DNA from: Candidatus Heimdallarchaeota archaeon
GTDB taxonomy: Archaea > Asgardarchaeota > Heimdallarchaeia > Heimdallarchaeales > Heimdallarchaeaceae
Reading direction: 5' to 3'
Length of the DNA stretch: 52,842 nt
Assembly (NCBI GenBank): GCA_023270155.1
Contig: JAGLTB010000030.1
Coordinates: forward strand, 1-52,842
Shown here: positions 38,373 to 47,142 of the stretch, in pieces
Position numbering within the stretch: position 1 is the first letter of the stretch
Layout of the letters: the number at the start of each line of letters is the position of its first letter
Translations under genes and position numbers: made by a program
The notes under the pieces: model-generated
Told to the model about the DNA's origin: nothing
Database searches by the model: none
The model's input: only the letters and a program-made list of their open reading frames with translations

Positions 38373-38843
38373 TCAAGCTAATTTTACTGACCAGCTTTTT
38401 GGTTGGTAAACTATTCCTTCCTTTTTTAGCTGTAAAAGTATTTTTTCCAATTGTGATCTGGAGATGTTAAAAAATGAGCAATTCCTTAAAATATCATCCA
38501 AAATCTCTGTTTTGCTTTCCTTTAAAACTAGAATCACTGTATCAGAAATTGAAGCAGCAGGCAAATCAAACATTTCAAATTCCTTGTTTTCATGAATTGC
38601 TATAATTTGTGATATATCATTCTCATCCACTTCCGCTAAATCAAAAAATTTCTCTGCAAGTGTTACTGAAAGTTTCTGCCTATTTAGGAATTTTTCACAT
38701 ATTGAAACACGTTTATCATAAATAACTGCTTCACCAATTGTATATGTTATTATTTTTCCACAAGTTTTACAGAAACGAAACATGTACTCTTCTGGAATAT
38801 CATTAATAGTTTCACAACTATCACATCGAAAAACTATTTTCAT
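38373..38843 (-). CDS. Hypothetical zinc-ribbon protein
   Basis: FRCDSCETINDIPEEYMFRFCKTCGKII two CxxC knuckles. Confidence 0.65.
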   Translation of the reverse strand: MKIVFRCDSCETINDIPEEYMFRFCKTCGKIITYTIGEAVIYDKRVSICEKFLNRQKLSVTLAEKFFDLAEVDENDISQIIAIHENKEFEMFDLPAASISDTVILVLKESKTEILDDILRNCSFFNISRSQLEKILLQLKKEGIVYQPKSWSVKLA

Positions 38844-39655
38844 TTCTGCACCATTTTCGTACGTTTTCTAGCAAAAATCAAGAAACCTGTATGCCCTATA
38901 ATTCTTGTTTGAGGTCGAATCGCATTGGTTTTAAGCTGTAACTCCCTTTTAATAGTCTCAAAACATATGATATCTCCAAAATCATATTCTTTGAGTTCAT
39001 GGTAGGTCCTTTCTATTTGATTGTAAGTAGGTATAAAAATAGAAACTGTTCCACTAGAACGTAAAGAACTATAAGCATGAGGGATTATTTCCTCAGGACT
39101 AGCTAAGTCCAAAACTATCGCATCAACATCTTCTTCATCGAATCCTTCAATCGCATCTTGCAGTTTAAGGGTTATAGCATCATTAAGCCCTAATTTTTTT
39201 ATGTTGTTTGTAGATGTTTTGAAAGCTTGTTCTCTATTTTCATAACTGTATATATGACCATTAGGCCTTACATAGCTAGCTAAGATTGAGGTTAAACCCC
39301 CACTTCCTGTACCTGTTTCAATAACTCTTGAACCTGGTTTTATATCTCCATACAGCAAAATTAAACCCGCATCTTTTGGATAAATAATTTGAGAACTATG
39401 AGAAATTTTTGATAAGAAGTCTATTTGTAAAGGCTTGTAAATACTAACAGCAGTAGATTTACTTGTGAAAATACGTATACCATAAGGTTTTCCTATTACT
39501 TCATCAAATTCAATGAAACCTTTGTGGCAATGAAACTGTTTTCCACTTTCAACTTTGGTAACCCATCTTTTGTGTTCATTTAGAACAACTAGTACATAAG
39601 AGCCATCAGAGATAATGTTATCAGTGTTCTTATCAGAGGAAGTCATTTGGTACAT
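38840..39655 (-). CDS. trmI: tRNA (adenine-58-N1)-methyltransferase, TrmI-like
   Basis: IIYPKDAGLILLYGDIKPGSRVIETGTGSGGLTSILASYVRPNGHIYSYENREQAF; VDAIVLDLASPEEIIPHAYSSLRSSGTVSIFIPTYNQ; HTGFLIFARK. Confidence 0.92.
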   Translation of the reverse strand: MYQMTSSDKNTDNIISDGSYVLVVLNEHKRWVTKVESGKQFHCHKGFIEFDEVIGKPYGIRIFTSKSTAVSIYKPLQIDFLSKISHSSQIIYPKDAGLILLYGDIKPGSRVIETGTGSGGLTSILASYVRPNGHIYSYENREQAFKTSTNNIKKLGLNDAITLKLQDAIEGFDEEDVDAIVLDLASPEEIIPHAYSSLRSSGTVSIFIPTYNQIERTYHELKEYDFGDIICFETIKRELQLKTNAIRPQTRIIGHTGFLIFARKRTKMVQK

Positions 39656-39784
39656 TTATAATAGAAAAAAAACAATATAAATTCTATTTGGTATTGCTTT
39701 TTTTGATATTTTCTTTGTATCTATACGTTTTATTAATACCTTCAATTTAACATAATTAATAGTAAAATAAGAAAAAAGGAAAAA

Positions 39785-41110
39785 TTAGAGAAAGCCCTTT
39801 TCTTCTAAAATGTCTTTTAATTTGGGATATCCTATTTCTTCAAGTTCGTACTTAACTCTGGCAATAGGTTTGTTAACGTTCACTAGTCTTGTTATATCTA
39901 TAGGAGTTGCAGAAACAACAACATCACAATCTGTGTTGTTTATCGTATCCTCAAGATCTTTAAGCTGTTGTTCAAAGTAGCCCATTGCCGGCAATAGAGT
40001 ACCAATGTCAGGATAATGATCGAAAGTTTCTTTCATACTTCCAACAAGATAGGGTCGAGGATCAATTAGTTCTTTAGCACCATATCGTCTAGCTGCTACA
40101 ATTCCAGCTCCATATTTCATTCCCCCATGAGTTAATGTTGGACCATCTTCTATAACCAAAACTCGTTTTCCTTTTACTAATTCAGGTTTATCCACGAAAA
40201 TAGGGGAAGAAGCCTCTACAATAATAGCTTCGGGGTTTACTTTTCGTATGTTCTCTTCTAGCTGCATAACATTCTTGTAGTCAGTTGTTGCAATTTTGTT
40301 TACTACTACAACATCTGCTAAATTTAGAGTTGTTTCTCCTGGATGATATCGAAGTTCATGTCCAACACGGTGTGGATCCGCTACAACTATTTGTAAATCA
40401 GGTTTATAGAACGAGAAATCATTATTACCTCCATCCCACAAGATTATATCCGCTTCTTTTTCCGCTTCTCTTAGGATTGCTTCATAATCAACTCCAGAAT
40501 AGATTACCAAACCTCTATCAATATAGGGTTCATATTCTTCTCTTTCTTCAATAGTTGTCTCATGCTTATCTAAATCAGAATAATCAGCGAATCTTTGCAC
40601 AGCTTGCTTTGCCAAATCTCCATAAGGCATGGGATGACGTATTGCTACGACTTTCTTTCCAGCATCATGAAGTAGTTGAACGATTTTTCTTGAGGTTTGA
40701 GATTTACCACTTCCAGTCCTTACGGCACAAACACTAATTAGAGGTTTGATACTCTTAATCATGGTTCCTTTAGTTCCTAGTAGGGAGAAAGCAGGACCAA
40801 GCGCATTAACTAGAGATGCTTTGTGCATCACATATTCATGTGAAACATCTGAATATGAGAAAACGACTTCATCTATATCTAGATCAATAATTAACCGAGA
40901 TAATTCGCTCTCATCATAGATAGGGATGCCTTCTGGATATAAATCTCCTGAGAGCTCAGCAGGATATTTACGATCAACAATATCTGGGATTTGTGTAGCT
41001 GTAAAAGCAACTACTTCATACATTTCATTTGTTCTAAAATAAGTATTGAAATTATGAAAATCCCTTCCAGCTGCACCCATAATTATTATTTTACGTCTCT
41101 TTATTTCCAT
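39785..41110 (-). CDS. Cyclic 2,3-diphosphoglycerate synthetase-like P-loop protein
   Basis: KRRKIIIMGAAGRDFHNFNTYFR, VCAVRTGSGKSQTSRKIVQLL, AIRHPMPYGDL, DIILWDGGNNDFSFYKPDLQIVVADPHR. Confidence 0.88.
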   Translation of the reverse strand: MEIKRRKIIIMGAAGRDFHNFNTYFRTNEMYEVVAFTATQIPDIVDRKYPAELSGDLYPEGIPIYDESELSRLIIDLDIDEVVFSYSDVSHEYVMHKASLVNALGPAFSLLGTKGTMIKSIKPLISVCAVRTGSGKSQTSRKIVQLLHDAGKKVVAIRHPMPYGDLAKQAVQRFADYSDLDKHETTIEEREEYEPYIDRGLVIYSGVDYEAILREAEKEADIILWDGGNNDFSFYKPDLQIVVADPHRVGHELRYHPGETTLNLADVVVVNKIATTDYKNVMQLEENIRKVNPEAIIVEASSPIFVDKPELVKGKRVLVIEDGPTLTHGGMKYGAGIVAARRYGAKELIDPRPYLVGSMKETFDHYPDIGTLLPAMGYFEQQLKDLEDTINNTDCDVVVSATPIDITRLVNVNKPIARVKYELEEIGYPKLKDILEEKGFL

Positions 41111-41197
41111 AATTATCGCCTTAGCTTCTTATGTTTCGAACTACTAGCCTATCTTAAAAAATTTATGTTTACACAGCTAATAAATACAGGAAGATAC

Positions 41198-41440
41198 TTA
41201 GCTTTCCTTTTGTTGTTTTGAAATTTTCTTATTAATTCGCTTCTGAATTAAGAAAATTGAACCAATTGAAACAAAAAGACCCAGAAAAGTTGCAACGATT
41301 AGAGCTATATTCCTAATCTTCTGTGGGGAATTTTGTGAAGAAAACAAAGCAATTATCATCCCCCCTACGCTAAAAAGAAAGGGAGCAGTAAGTGCAAAAG
41401 CAAGCATCTTTTTGGTCACTATTGGATCTTTTTCTTCCAT
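41198..41440 (-). CDS. Small two-TM membrane protein
   Basis: Two hydrophobic helices, basic C-terminus. Confidence 0.55.
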   Translation of the reverse strand: MEEKDPIVTKKMLAFALTAPFLFSVGGMIIALFSSQNSPQKIRNIALIVATFLGLFVSIGSIFLIQKRINKKISKQQKES

Positions 41441-41508
41441 TTCATACTACCTCTCTATTTATTAAATATAGATTTATTGTTAGAACTTTACTATTAAGAT
41501 ATCAGAAT

Positions 41509-42105
41509 TTATCCTCTTGATTTCGAAAAATAATAACAAGCGATTGTTATTACGTGTGAAGCAAGATAGTCTCTCTTTCCTAAACTTATAGGGGATGCAC
41601 CTATATTGAATAATTCCTCTTCTTGTTTCTGTGGAAGGTCGTGTTGACTTCCTAGAACAAAACAAATAGATTTTTCTTTTATTGTTGTATCATCGTATTC
41701 TTCCAATGATTTTCCTTCAGGTGTAAAATAGTAGAATACGCTATTCTTTGCTAGATTTTTCAACAGTTCTTTAAAGAAAATCTTCTCAAATTTCAAACCA
41801 TATTCTTTTGGATTGGAAAGAATAGCAAGAAGTTCTCTTAAGGAATCTAATTCACTTCTAAGTTCATTTCTTATTGATGAAATGGGTATGTAAATAGCTG
41901 ATAATTCATTTGGATTCGAAAGATATAGGATAAGGTGAAAATCCTGGTTTGTTCTTTTTTGCCAGCGGTAAAGATTGAGTAAACAACGTGAAATTACATC
42001 AACTCTTTCTTGACCACCAACAATGGATTTTATTGTTTTTTTAGTCTCAGATCTGATTGTTGAAGAAGGCAAAAGGAAATACAACCTCATTTTTTTCTCT
42101 CTCAC
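41509..42105 (-). CDS. trmY: tRNA (pseudouridine-54-N1)-methyltransferase, TrmY-like SPOUT protein
   Basis: MRLYFLLPSSTIRSE, FVLGSQHDLPQKQEEELFNIGASPISLGKRDYLASHVITIACYYF. Start probably internal ATG (MRLYFLL). Confidence 0.85.
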   Translation of the reverse strand: MREKKMRLYFLLPSSTIRSETKKTIKSIVGGQERVDVISRCLLNLYRWQKRTNQDFHLILYLSNPNELSAIYIPISSIRNELRSELDSLRELLAILSNPKEYGLKFEKIFFKELLKNLAKNSVFYYFTPEGKSLEEYDDTTIKEKSICFVLGSQHDLPQKQEEELFNIGASPISLGKRDYLASHVITIACYYFSKSRG

Positions 42106-42138
42106 ATGAAATAAAGAAAAATATAGAATAGAACTTTA

Positions 42139-42411
42139 TTACCCGCGTCTTTCTTTTTTGGCTCTTATATTAGTCCGTCCTCTATGAATCGAGCATGAAA
42201 TACAATAATAGGCAATTTTTTGCTGACGTGGAATATGAGCTCCTTCTGCCCTTAGTTCCTTTGCAAGTCTATAATCAACTGCACTAGTATAGATAGTATA
42301 TTTCTTAGCTTTATCAGTTGGTACGAGGGCTCCACAACTATGACAGGTTTTCATAGAAGCGCGACCGCGTTTTCCACCTGACCTTCCCCCTGATTTACGT
42401 TTCTTAGGCAT
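42139..42411 (-). CDS. Ribosomal protein eS26
   Basis: MPKKRKSGGRSGGKRGRASMKTCHSCGALVPTDKAKKYTIY...YYCISCSIHRGRTNIRAKKERR; ATG at 42411 is the natural start. Confidence 0.93.
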   Translation of the reverse strand: MPKKRKSGGRSGGKRGRASMKTCHSCGALVPTDKAKKYTIYTSAVDYRLAKELRAEGAHIPRQQKIAYYCISCSIHRGRTNIRAKKERRG

Positions 42412-42501
42412 TATATTGTCACCTTCATGAAAATACATCTATCTCCCAATTTCTAGAGAATGCTTTTAAATTTGTTGAAAAGAGAGCTGTAAAATAAGCT
42501 A

Positions 42502-42882
42502 CTAAGTTTTAGTTTCTTTATCAAAAAGCTTATTGAATGTTTCTTGTATATAATTCTCAGCTTCTTCCATAAGTTTATACCCAAGTTCTGTGATTTCGTA
42601 GTATTTTCTATCTATACGTTCTATTTCGTTTCTCATTTCAATTTTCCTAACTATACCCTCTCTCTCTAGCAAATACAGAATTGTATAGTTTGTGACAATT
42701 GCAGGACTAAAGTTAAATCTATTTTGAATTTCCTGTTTTAATTCATAAGCATATTTGGGTCCCTCTTTCAAAAGTTTCAAAATCCAAATCCACAAGAGAT
42801 CTATCGTTAGATTCTTTTCCAATCTTAAGAAAGCTTTTGAGTTTTTTACTTCTTTTAATAAATCATTCTCAGAAGAAGTCAT
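42502..42882 (-). CDS. PadR-like transcriptional regulator
   Basis: LWIWILKLLKEGPKYAYELKQEIQNRFNFSPAIVTNYTILYLLEREGIVRKIE...KYYEITELGYKLMEEAE. Confidence 0.8.
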   Translation of the reverse strand: MTSSENDLLKEVKNSKAFLRLEKNLTIDLLWIWILKLLKEGPKYAYELKQEIQNRFNFSPAIVTNYTILYLLEREGIVRKIEMRNEIERIDRKYYEITELGYKLMEEAENYIQETFNKLFDKETKT

Positions 42883-42939
42883 CTTTTAATGAAATTCTCC
42901 ACTTGTTTAAAAGATTTAAGTAAAAGGGAAAGCAAAAAA

Positions 42940-43353
42940 CTATTTGAGTGGAACATAAAGTGAAGATCTTGTTGCTCCTATACCAGGTGCACCATGTCGA
43001 ACTATCTTGGTTGATGGTGAAAATTCTCCTAGCAAGTGTCCTATCATCTGAGGTTGAATCTCTACTTCGATGAATTCTTTTCCATTGTAGACAGCTACTA
43101 CTGCTCCAACCATTTCAGGTAGGATTGGCATATCTCTAACATGTGTTCGCACAACACCTTTTTCTCCCCTTTCTTGACCCTCCATTGCTCTTCTAATATC
43201 CTCTAGCAACTTCTTTCTTCTTGGTGTCCAGAATTCTTGACGAGAAAGACTTCTTCTTCTTCTTGAAGGTAGTAAGTCTAATACCTCGTCCATACTCATT
43301 TGTTTCAATTCCTCGAGAGTGTATCCTCTGTATCTAAATTTTCTAGATGACAC
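42940..43353 (-). CDS. rpsS: Ribosomal protein uS19
   Basis: [97 protein letters not shown]. Confidence 0.96.
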   Translation of the reverse strand: MSSRKFRYRGYTLEELKQMSMDEVLDLLPSRRRRSLSRQEFWTPRRKKLLEDIRRAMEGQERGEKGVVRTHVRDMPILPEMVGAVVAVYNGKEFIEVEIQPQMIGHLLGEFSPSTKIVRHGAPGIGATRSSLYVPLK

Positions 43354-43430
43354 TGTTTTCTACCGAGCTTATACCGCTTTGTATTCATTTTAAACCTTTT
43401 GATTTTTGTTACTGCAATCCAGCGATTCTT

Positions 43431-44324
43431 CTATGGTTTGAATACTAAAAGCAAGTAATGATCAACGACCCAAGCTAGACCTGAAAGAATCATTGCAAAC
43501 AACATTGGGATGGGTAATCCTGGAAATTTTCCATATTTCAACAACAAATTTTCGGTTACTTTTATACCTGCTATAATCCCTAGAATAGCACTTAAACCTA
43601 TAGCTAAACCAAGTTCTTTTGTTATAAAGGATATAAACGAAGAATAAAAGATGAAATCTCCAACACCAATTGCAATTGATTGAATGGTAAATTCGATTGG
43701 TTGTTGAGAAATAGATAGGTTTGATTTCTGAAAAACTTTGCTTATGGGTCCTTTAAATACCGAATATATATCAAATAATGAAATAATAATAATAAGAGTT
43801 AGAAAAGTTGGAAGAGGTAGAACTAAGCCAAAAATTGTTCCAACAGCAATACCTAATATTGCTATTATTGTGTTCCTAAAATGTAAATTTCCTTTATTTA
43901 ATATGAAACCCAAGAAAACTAAAATCCCAAGTATACATCCTAAAATTGAAAAAATGATTTCAATCCAAGGAAACAGATTAGGTTTGAGTAATTCAAGGAA
44001 ATATCCATGTAACCAGAAGACACTAGTAGCAGAGATAAAGAGACTGATAGCGAATATACTCTTAAGCATTTTTTCTCGATTGTACTTAATTGCAATCATT
44101 ATCAGCATTCCACTAACAATGGCAATTGATGCTAACAAAAAACCTTCAAGAAATTGCGTAGTGGAATTTCCTTCCCCTGGAATGAATATTCCTGTTTCGA
44201 TAGTTATAGTTTGATATACAAATCCAACTAAATAGCTTAGTAAAAGAATGGGAATTAAAATTACAATTGTGGACCTCTTTGTTATAAAAGTAAGAAAAAG
44301 GAAACGATAAGGTGTAGAAGCCAT
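43431..44324 (-). CDS. Presenilin/signal peptide peptidase-like intramembrane aspartyl protease
   Basis: About 9 TM; SLFDIYSVFKGP (YD-type motif, D185), IGVGDFIFYSSF (GxGD, D223), FPGLPIPMLFA (PAL-type motif). Confidence 0.9.
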   Translation of the reverse strand: MASTPYRFLFLTFITKRSTIVILIPILLLSYLVGFVYQTITIETGIFIPGEGNSTTQFLEGFLLASIAIVSGMLIMIAIKYNREKMLKSIFAISLFISATSVFWLHGYFLELLKPNLFPWIEIIFSILGCILGILVFLGFILNKGNLHFRNTIIAILGIAVGTIFGLVLPLPTFLTLIIIISLFDIYSVFKGPISKVFQKSNLSISQQPIEFTIQSIAIGVGDFIFYSSFISFITKELGLAIGLSAILGIIAGIKVTENLLLKYGKFPGLPIPMLFAMILSGLAWVVDHYLLLVFKP

Positions 44325-44383
44325 TTTATCAACTCTGTTTATTCGTCTTGTTTTAGTTCATTTAAATTTTCCATGAATTATGT

Positions 44384-44803
44384 TTATCCAGTATACTCTA
44401 ATTTAATCTTACTTTCACCTTCTATTCGATATTGGTCAACACCAATAGCAGAATATGCCCAAGTTCTAGTATTGAAATCGAAATAATAAAATCCCCAATA
44501 GTTGGGTAGTTGCTCTGAATAACCATTAACACCTCTTATATATGCTCCAAAGGAATAGTTAAGAAGATCCAATTCTGCAATGCTGGTAAAAACCTGAAGA
44601 GCGGTGTGCCCAGTTTGAATGGTAACATTGTATTCTTCCTCTGCTCCTGGTTTAAGAGAACCATAATCAATAATAGCAGTTACAATTACTTCTTCACCAT
44701 TCTGCACATTTGTAGCATACTTCATGTAAAAAGTGATCCCTATTGTTAGCAGTATTAGTGAAGAAATACCCAATATGATTAGTATTAATCTTGTTTTTTT
44801 CAA
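44384..44803 (-). CDS. DUF4430-like exported protein
   Basis: N-terminal TM, TALQVFTSIAELDLLNYSFGAYIRGVNGYSEQLPNYWGFYYFDFNTRTWAYSAIGVDQYRIEGESKIKLEY. Confidence 0.75.
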   Translation of the reverse strand: MKKTRLILIILGISSLILLTIGITFYMKYATNVQNGEEVIVTAIIDYGSLKPGAEEEYNVTIQTGHTALQVFTSIAELDLLNYSFGAYIRGVNGYSEQLPNYWGFYYFDFNTRTWAYSAIGVDQYRIEGESKIKLEYTG

Positions 44804-45453
44804 GTTAAGTCACCAACCTTTGAAGAACCAGTTTTATCCTTAATTTCATCAAGTATGGGGGATATCATCAATAATTTAACCCCCCTATAACGAAAAGCCG
44901 TTTTAATCCAATTAATGATGGGGGTTACCAAACTGAAAAGAATAAAATTCCCAAAGAAATGTAGTAATGTAAAAGGAATACCTAGAATCAAATATGTGAT
45001 TAAAGAGGGGATTGTAATAGCATCTTGAAGCACAAAAATTAAACCACCAATTGTTGTAACTACATCATAAATCAATGCGAAAATCCCTCCAAGAATTCCA
45101 AATTCCCAAAAAGATAGTTTGACAAAAGCTTTTCTTCCAAAACCAGCTAACAATGCAAGACCTATGTAACAGATCAATTTGAATGGTATAACTAACCCAG
45201 CTGTTGCATAGATAGTAGTTACTATGAACTCGTAGATTAAAGCAATTGAAACTGCTGCTAGTACTCCATAATATGTACCAAACAATAAGGAAATTAGAAA
45301 AATAGTAACTGAAATGAACTCTATATTTGGGATTAGAACAACTACAGTTGAAAGAACTATACCAAGAGCAGCAAGTGATGCTGAAACTGATAATCGTAAA
45401 ATTATGGAGATTGTTTTTTTATCATCTTCTCTTGTCTTAGGACTATCCTCCAT
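44800..45453 (-). CDS. ECF transporter S-component-like membrane protein
   Basis: Five to six TM, N-terminal LRLSVSASLAALGIVLS, FGTYYGVLAAVSIALIYEFI; ATGA overlap with the DUF4430 gene. Confidence 0.65.
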   Translation of the reverse strand: MEDSPKTREDDKKTISIILRLSVSASLAALGIVLSTVVVLIPNIEFISVTIFLISLLFGTYYGVLAAVSIALIYEFIVTTIYATAGLVIPFKLICYIGLALLAGFGRKAFVKLSFWEFGILGGIFALIYDVVTTIGGLIFVLQDAITIPSLITYLILGIPFTLLHFFGNFILFSLVTPIINWIKTAFRYRGVKLLMISPILDEIKDKTGSSKVGDLT

Positions 45454-45541
45454 TTCTATACCCTACTTTCTTTTGATTCGTTTGCTTGTAAAGATACTTT
45501 TGATGTAGATAATTAGATTAAGTTAAATTTCTTTCTTTTCA

Positions 45542-46096
45542 ATGATTTTTACTCTCAGATTATATTTTGCGTTGGAGACTAACTCAACCTTTTTTTATCC
45601 AGAACAAAGCTTTCTTCACATGGAAAAGGATTCCTCATCTGATGAAATTGAGCTCTTCAAGGTCATAAAAATAGATGTACTTACTGCAAGTCCAGATATT
45701 TTTTCTTCAGAAGAGGAAACAAACAGAGGTCATTATGCAGAAATCCCTCTTCTCAATTTTGAGTTAGAGAACGGAGAGAATTTTCTTATGGCCAATATAC
45801 CAGTCTCAATTGCGATTGAAATAGCAAGAAAACTAAATGGAGTTGAAAGTGCAGATTCACGCCTCACAAATGCAGAACTTATACCTGAAATCTGCATTGT
45901 TGAGAGAATAATTATAGATTCAATTATTCCTTATTCGAATGCATATCAAGCTACTGTTGAGATAAAGTTAGAAGGATTTTCAGAGGTTCAACACTTTCAA
46001 ATGATACCAAGTCATGCAACTCTTTTAGCCTTAATAGCAAATTCAGAGATCTTAATTTCGAACTCATTAATCAAAGCTACTGAAAATAAAGCATAA
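45542..46096 (+). CDS. Bifunctional nuclease domain (DUF151)-like protein
   Basis: LLNFELENGENFLMANIPVSIAIEIARKLNG and MIPSHATLLALIANSEILIS arrangement. Confidence 0.65.
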   Translation: MIFTLRLYFALETNSTFFYPEQSFLHMEKDSSSDEIELFKVIKIDVLTASPDIFSSEEETNRGHYAEIPLLNFELENGENFLMANIPVSIAIEIARKLNGVESADSRLTNAELIPEICIVERIIIDSIIPYSNAYQATVEIKLEGFSEVQHFQMIPSHATLLALIANSEILISNSLIKATENKA

Positions 46097-46153
46097 AAGT
46101 AATAGTATTATCATTAAAAATAGAATATATCTACACATATTGAGGTTATTACA

Positions 46154-46345
46154 TTGGCACGAAATGAACAAAATCCTGATTTGAACGAGAATGAAAAACC
46201 AATCGAGGAGAAAAAAGTAGAGAATGACGTAAAAAAACAAGAAGAAGAATACAAAGGTCGAGATTGGGGAAAAATGATTCTGGGTGTTGTTTTTATTTTT
46301 CTAGTTGTAGTTGTATGGTATGTAATTGACTTATTTGTACCTTAA
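46154..46345 (+). CDS. Small tail-anchored membrane protein
   Basis: Charged N-terminus, single C-terminal TM (MILGVVFIFLVVVVWYVIDLFVP); TTG start. Confidence 0.55.
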   Translation: MARNEQNPDLNENEKPIEEKKVENDVKKQEEEYKGRDWGKMILGVVFIFLVVVVWYVIDLFVP

Positions 46346-46389
46346 AACCAAATCCATTTAAGTGTTTAAATCAAGAATGGATTGGTTCC

Positions 46390-47142
46390 ATGAAAGATGC
46401 ATTTGTATCAGTTAGTAATCTATCCAAAACTTATGTTTCCAAAGGGGAAACACTGAATGTACTAACTGGTACAAGTTTTGAAATATTGGAAGGGGAATTA
46501 ATTTGCTTGCTTGGTACTTCGGGATCTGGTAAAACAACTACACTAAACATTTTAGCAGGAATCGATAGACCCACATCAGGTGAAATCTGTTATAACGGGC
46601 ACAACATAAATGAATGGTCACTGGATTATCTTTATGATTATAGATTAAAGGAGATAGGATTTATCTTTCAAGAATTCCATTTATTAGAACATCTAACATC
46701 TCTAGAAAATGTTATGGTTCCACTTCTATTAAATGACTGGAAAGAAGAAGATGCAAGGGAGAGAGCATTCAATCTACTAAAGCAGGTAGGTCTAGCCAAT
46801 AAAGCAATGGGCCTTCCAAATGAACTAAGTTCAGGTGAAAAACAGAGAGTGTGTGTAGCAAGAGCTATAGCAAATAATCCCTCACTTCTTATCGCAGATG
46901 AACCCACAGGAACTTTGGATAGTAAAACAGGGGACGATATCATGAGACTGCTGCAAGGTATTTCTAAGAAGAATAAGATGACAATGGTATATACAACCCA
47001 TGACCCCTATCTTACAAAAACAGCATCTAGGATATTTGTGATACAAAAAGGGATGATTGTTGAATCAAATGCTAAGAATCTAGAAGAAGTTGGTTATGGT
47101 AACATAATTTTCGGAAAAAATGATAAAGGAGAAATTTTATGA
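46390..47142 (+). CDS. ABC transporter ATP-binding protein (LolD/MacB type)
   Basis: LLGTSGSGKTTTLNILAGIDRPTSGEI, LSSGEKQRVCVARAIANNPSLLIADEPTGTLDSKTG. Confidence 0.96.
   Translation: MKDAFVSVSNLSKTYVSKGETLNVLTGTSFEILEGELICLLGTSGSGKTTTLNILAGIDRPTSGEICYNGHNINEWSLDYLYDYRLKEIGFIFQEFHLLEHLTSLENVMVPLLLNDWKEEDARERAFNLLKQVGLANKAMGLPNELSSGEKQRVCVARAIANNPSLLIADEPTGTLDSKTGDDIMRLLQGISKKNKMTMVYTTHDPYLTKTASRIFVIQKGMIVESNAKNLEEVGYGNIIFGKNDKGEIL

Noticed and set aside
40285-40737. Plus-strand ORFs antisense to the cDPGS-like gene
   Set aside because: Low-complexity Leu/His-rich translations fully inside a well-supported gene on the other strand; antisense artefacts.
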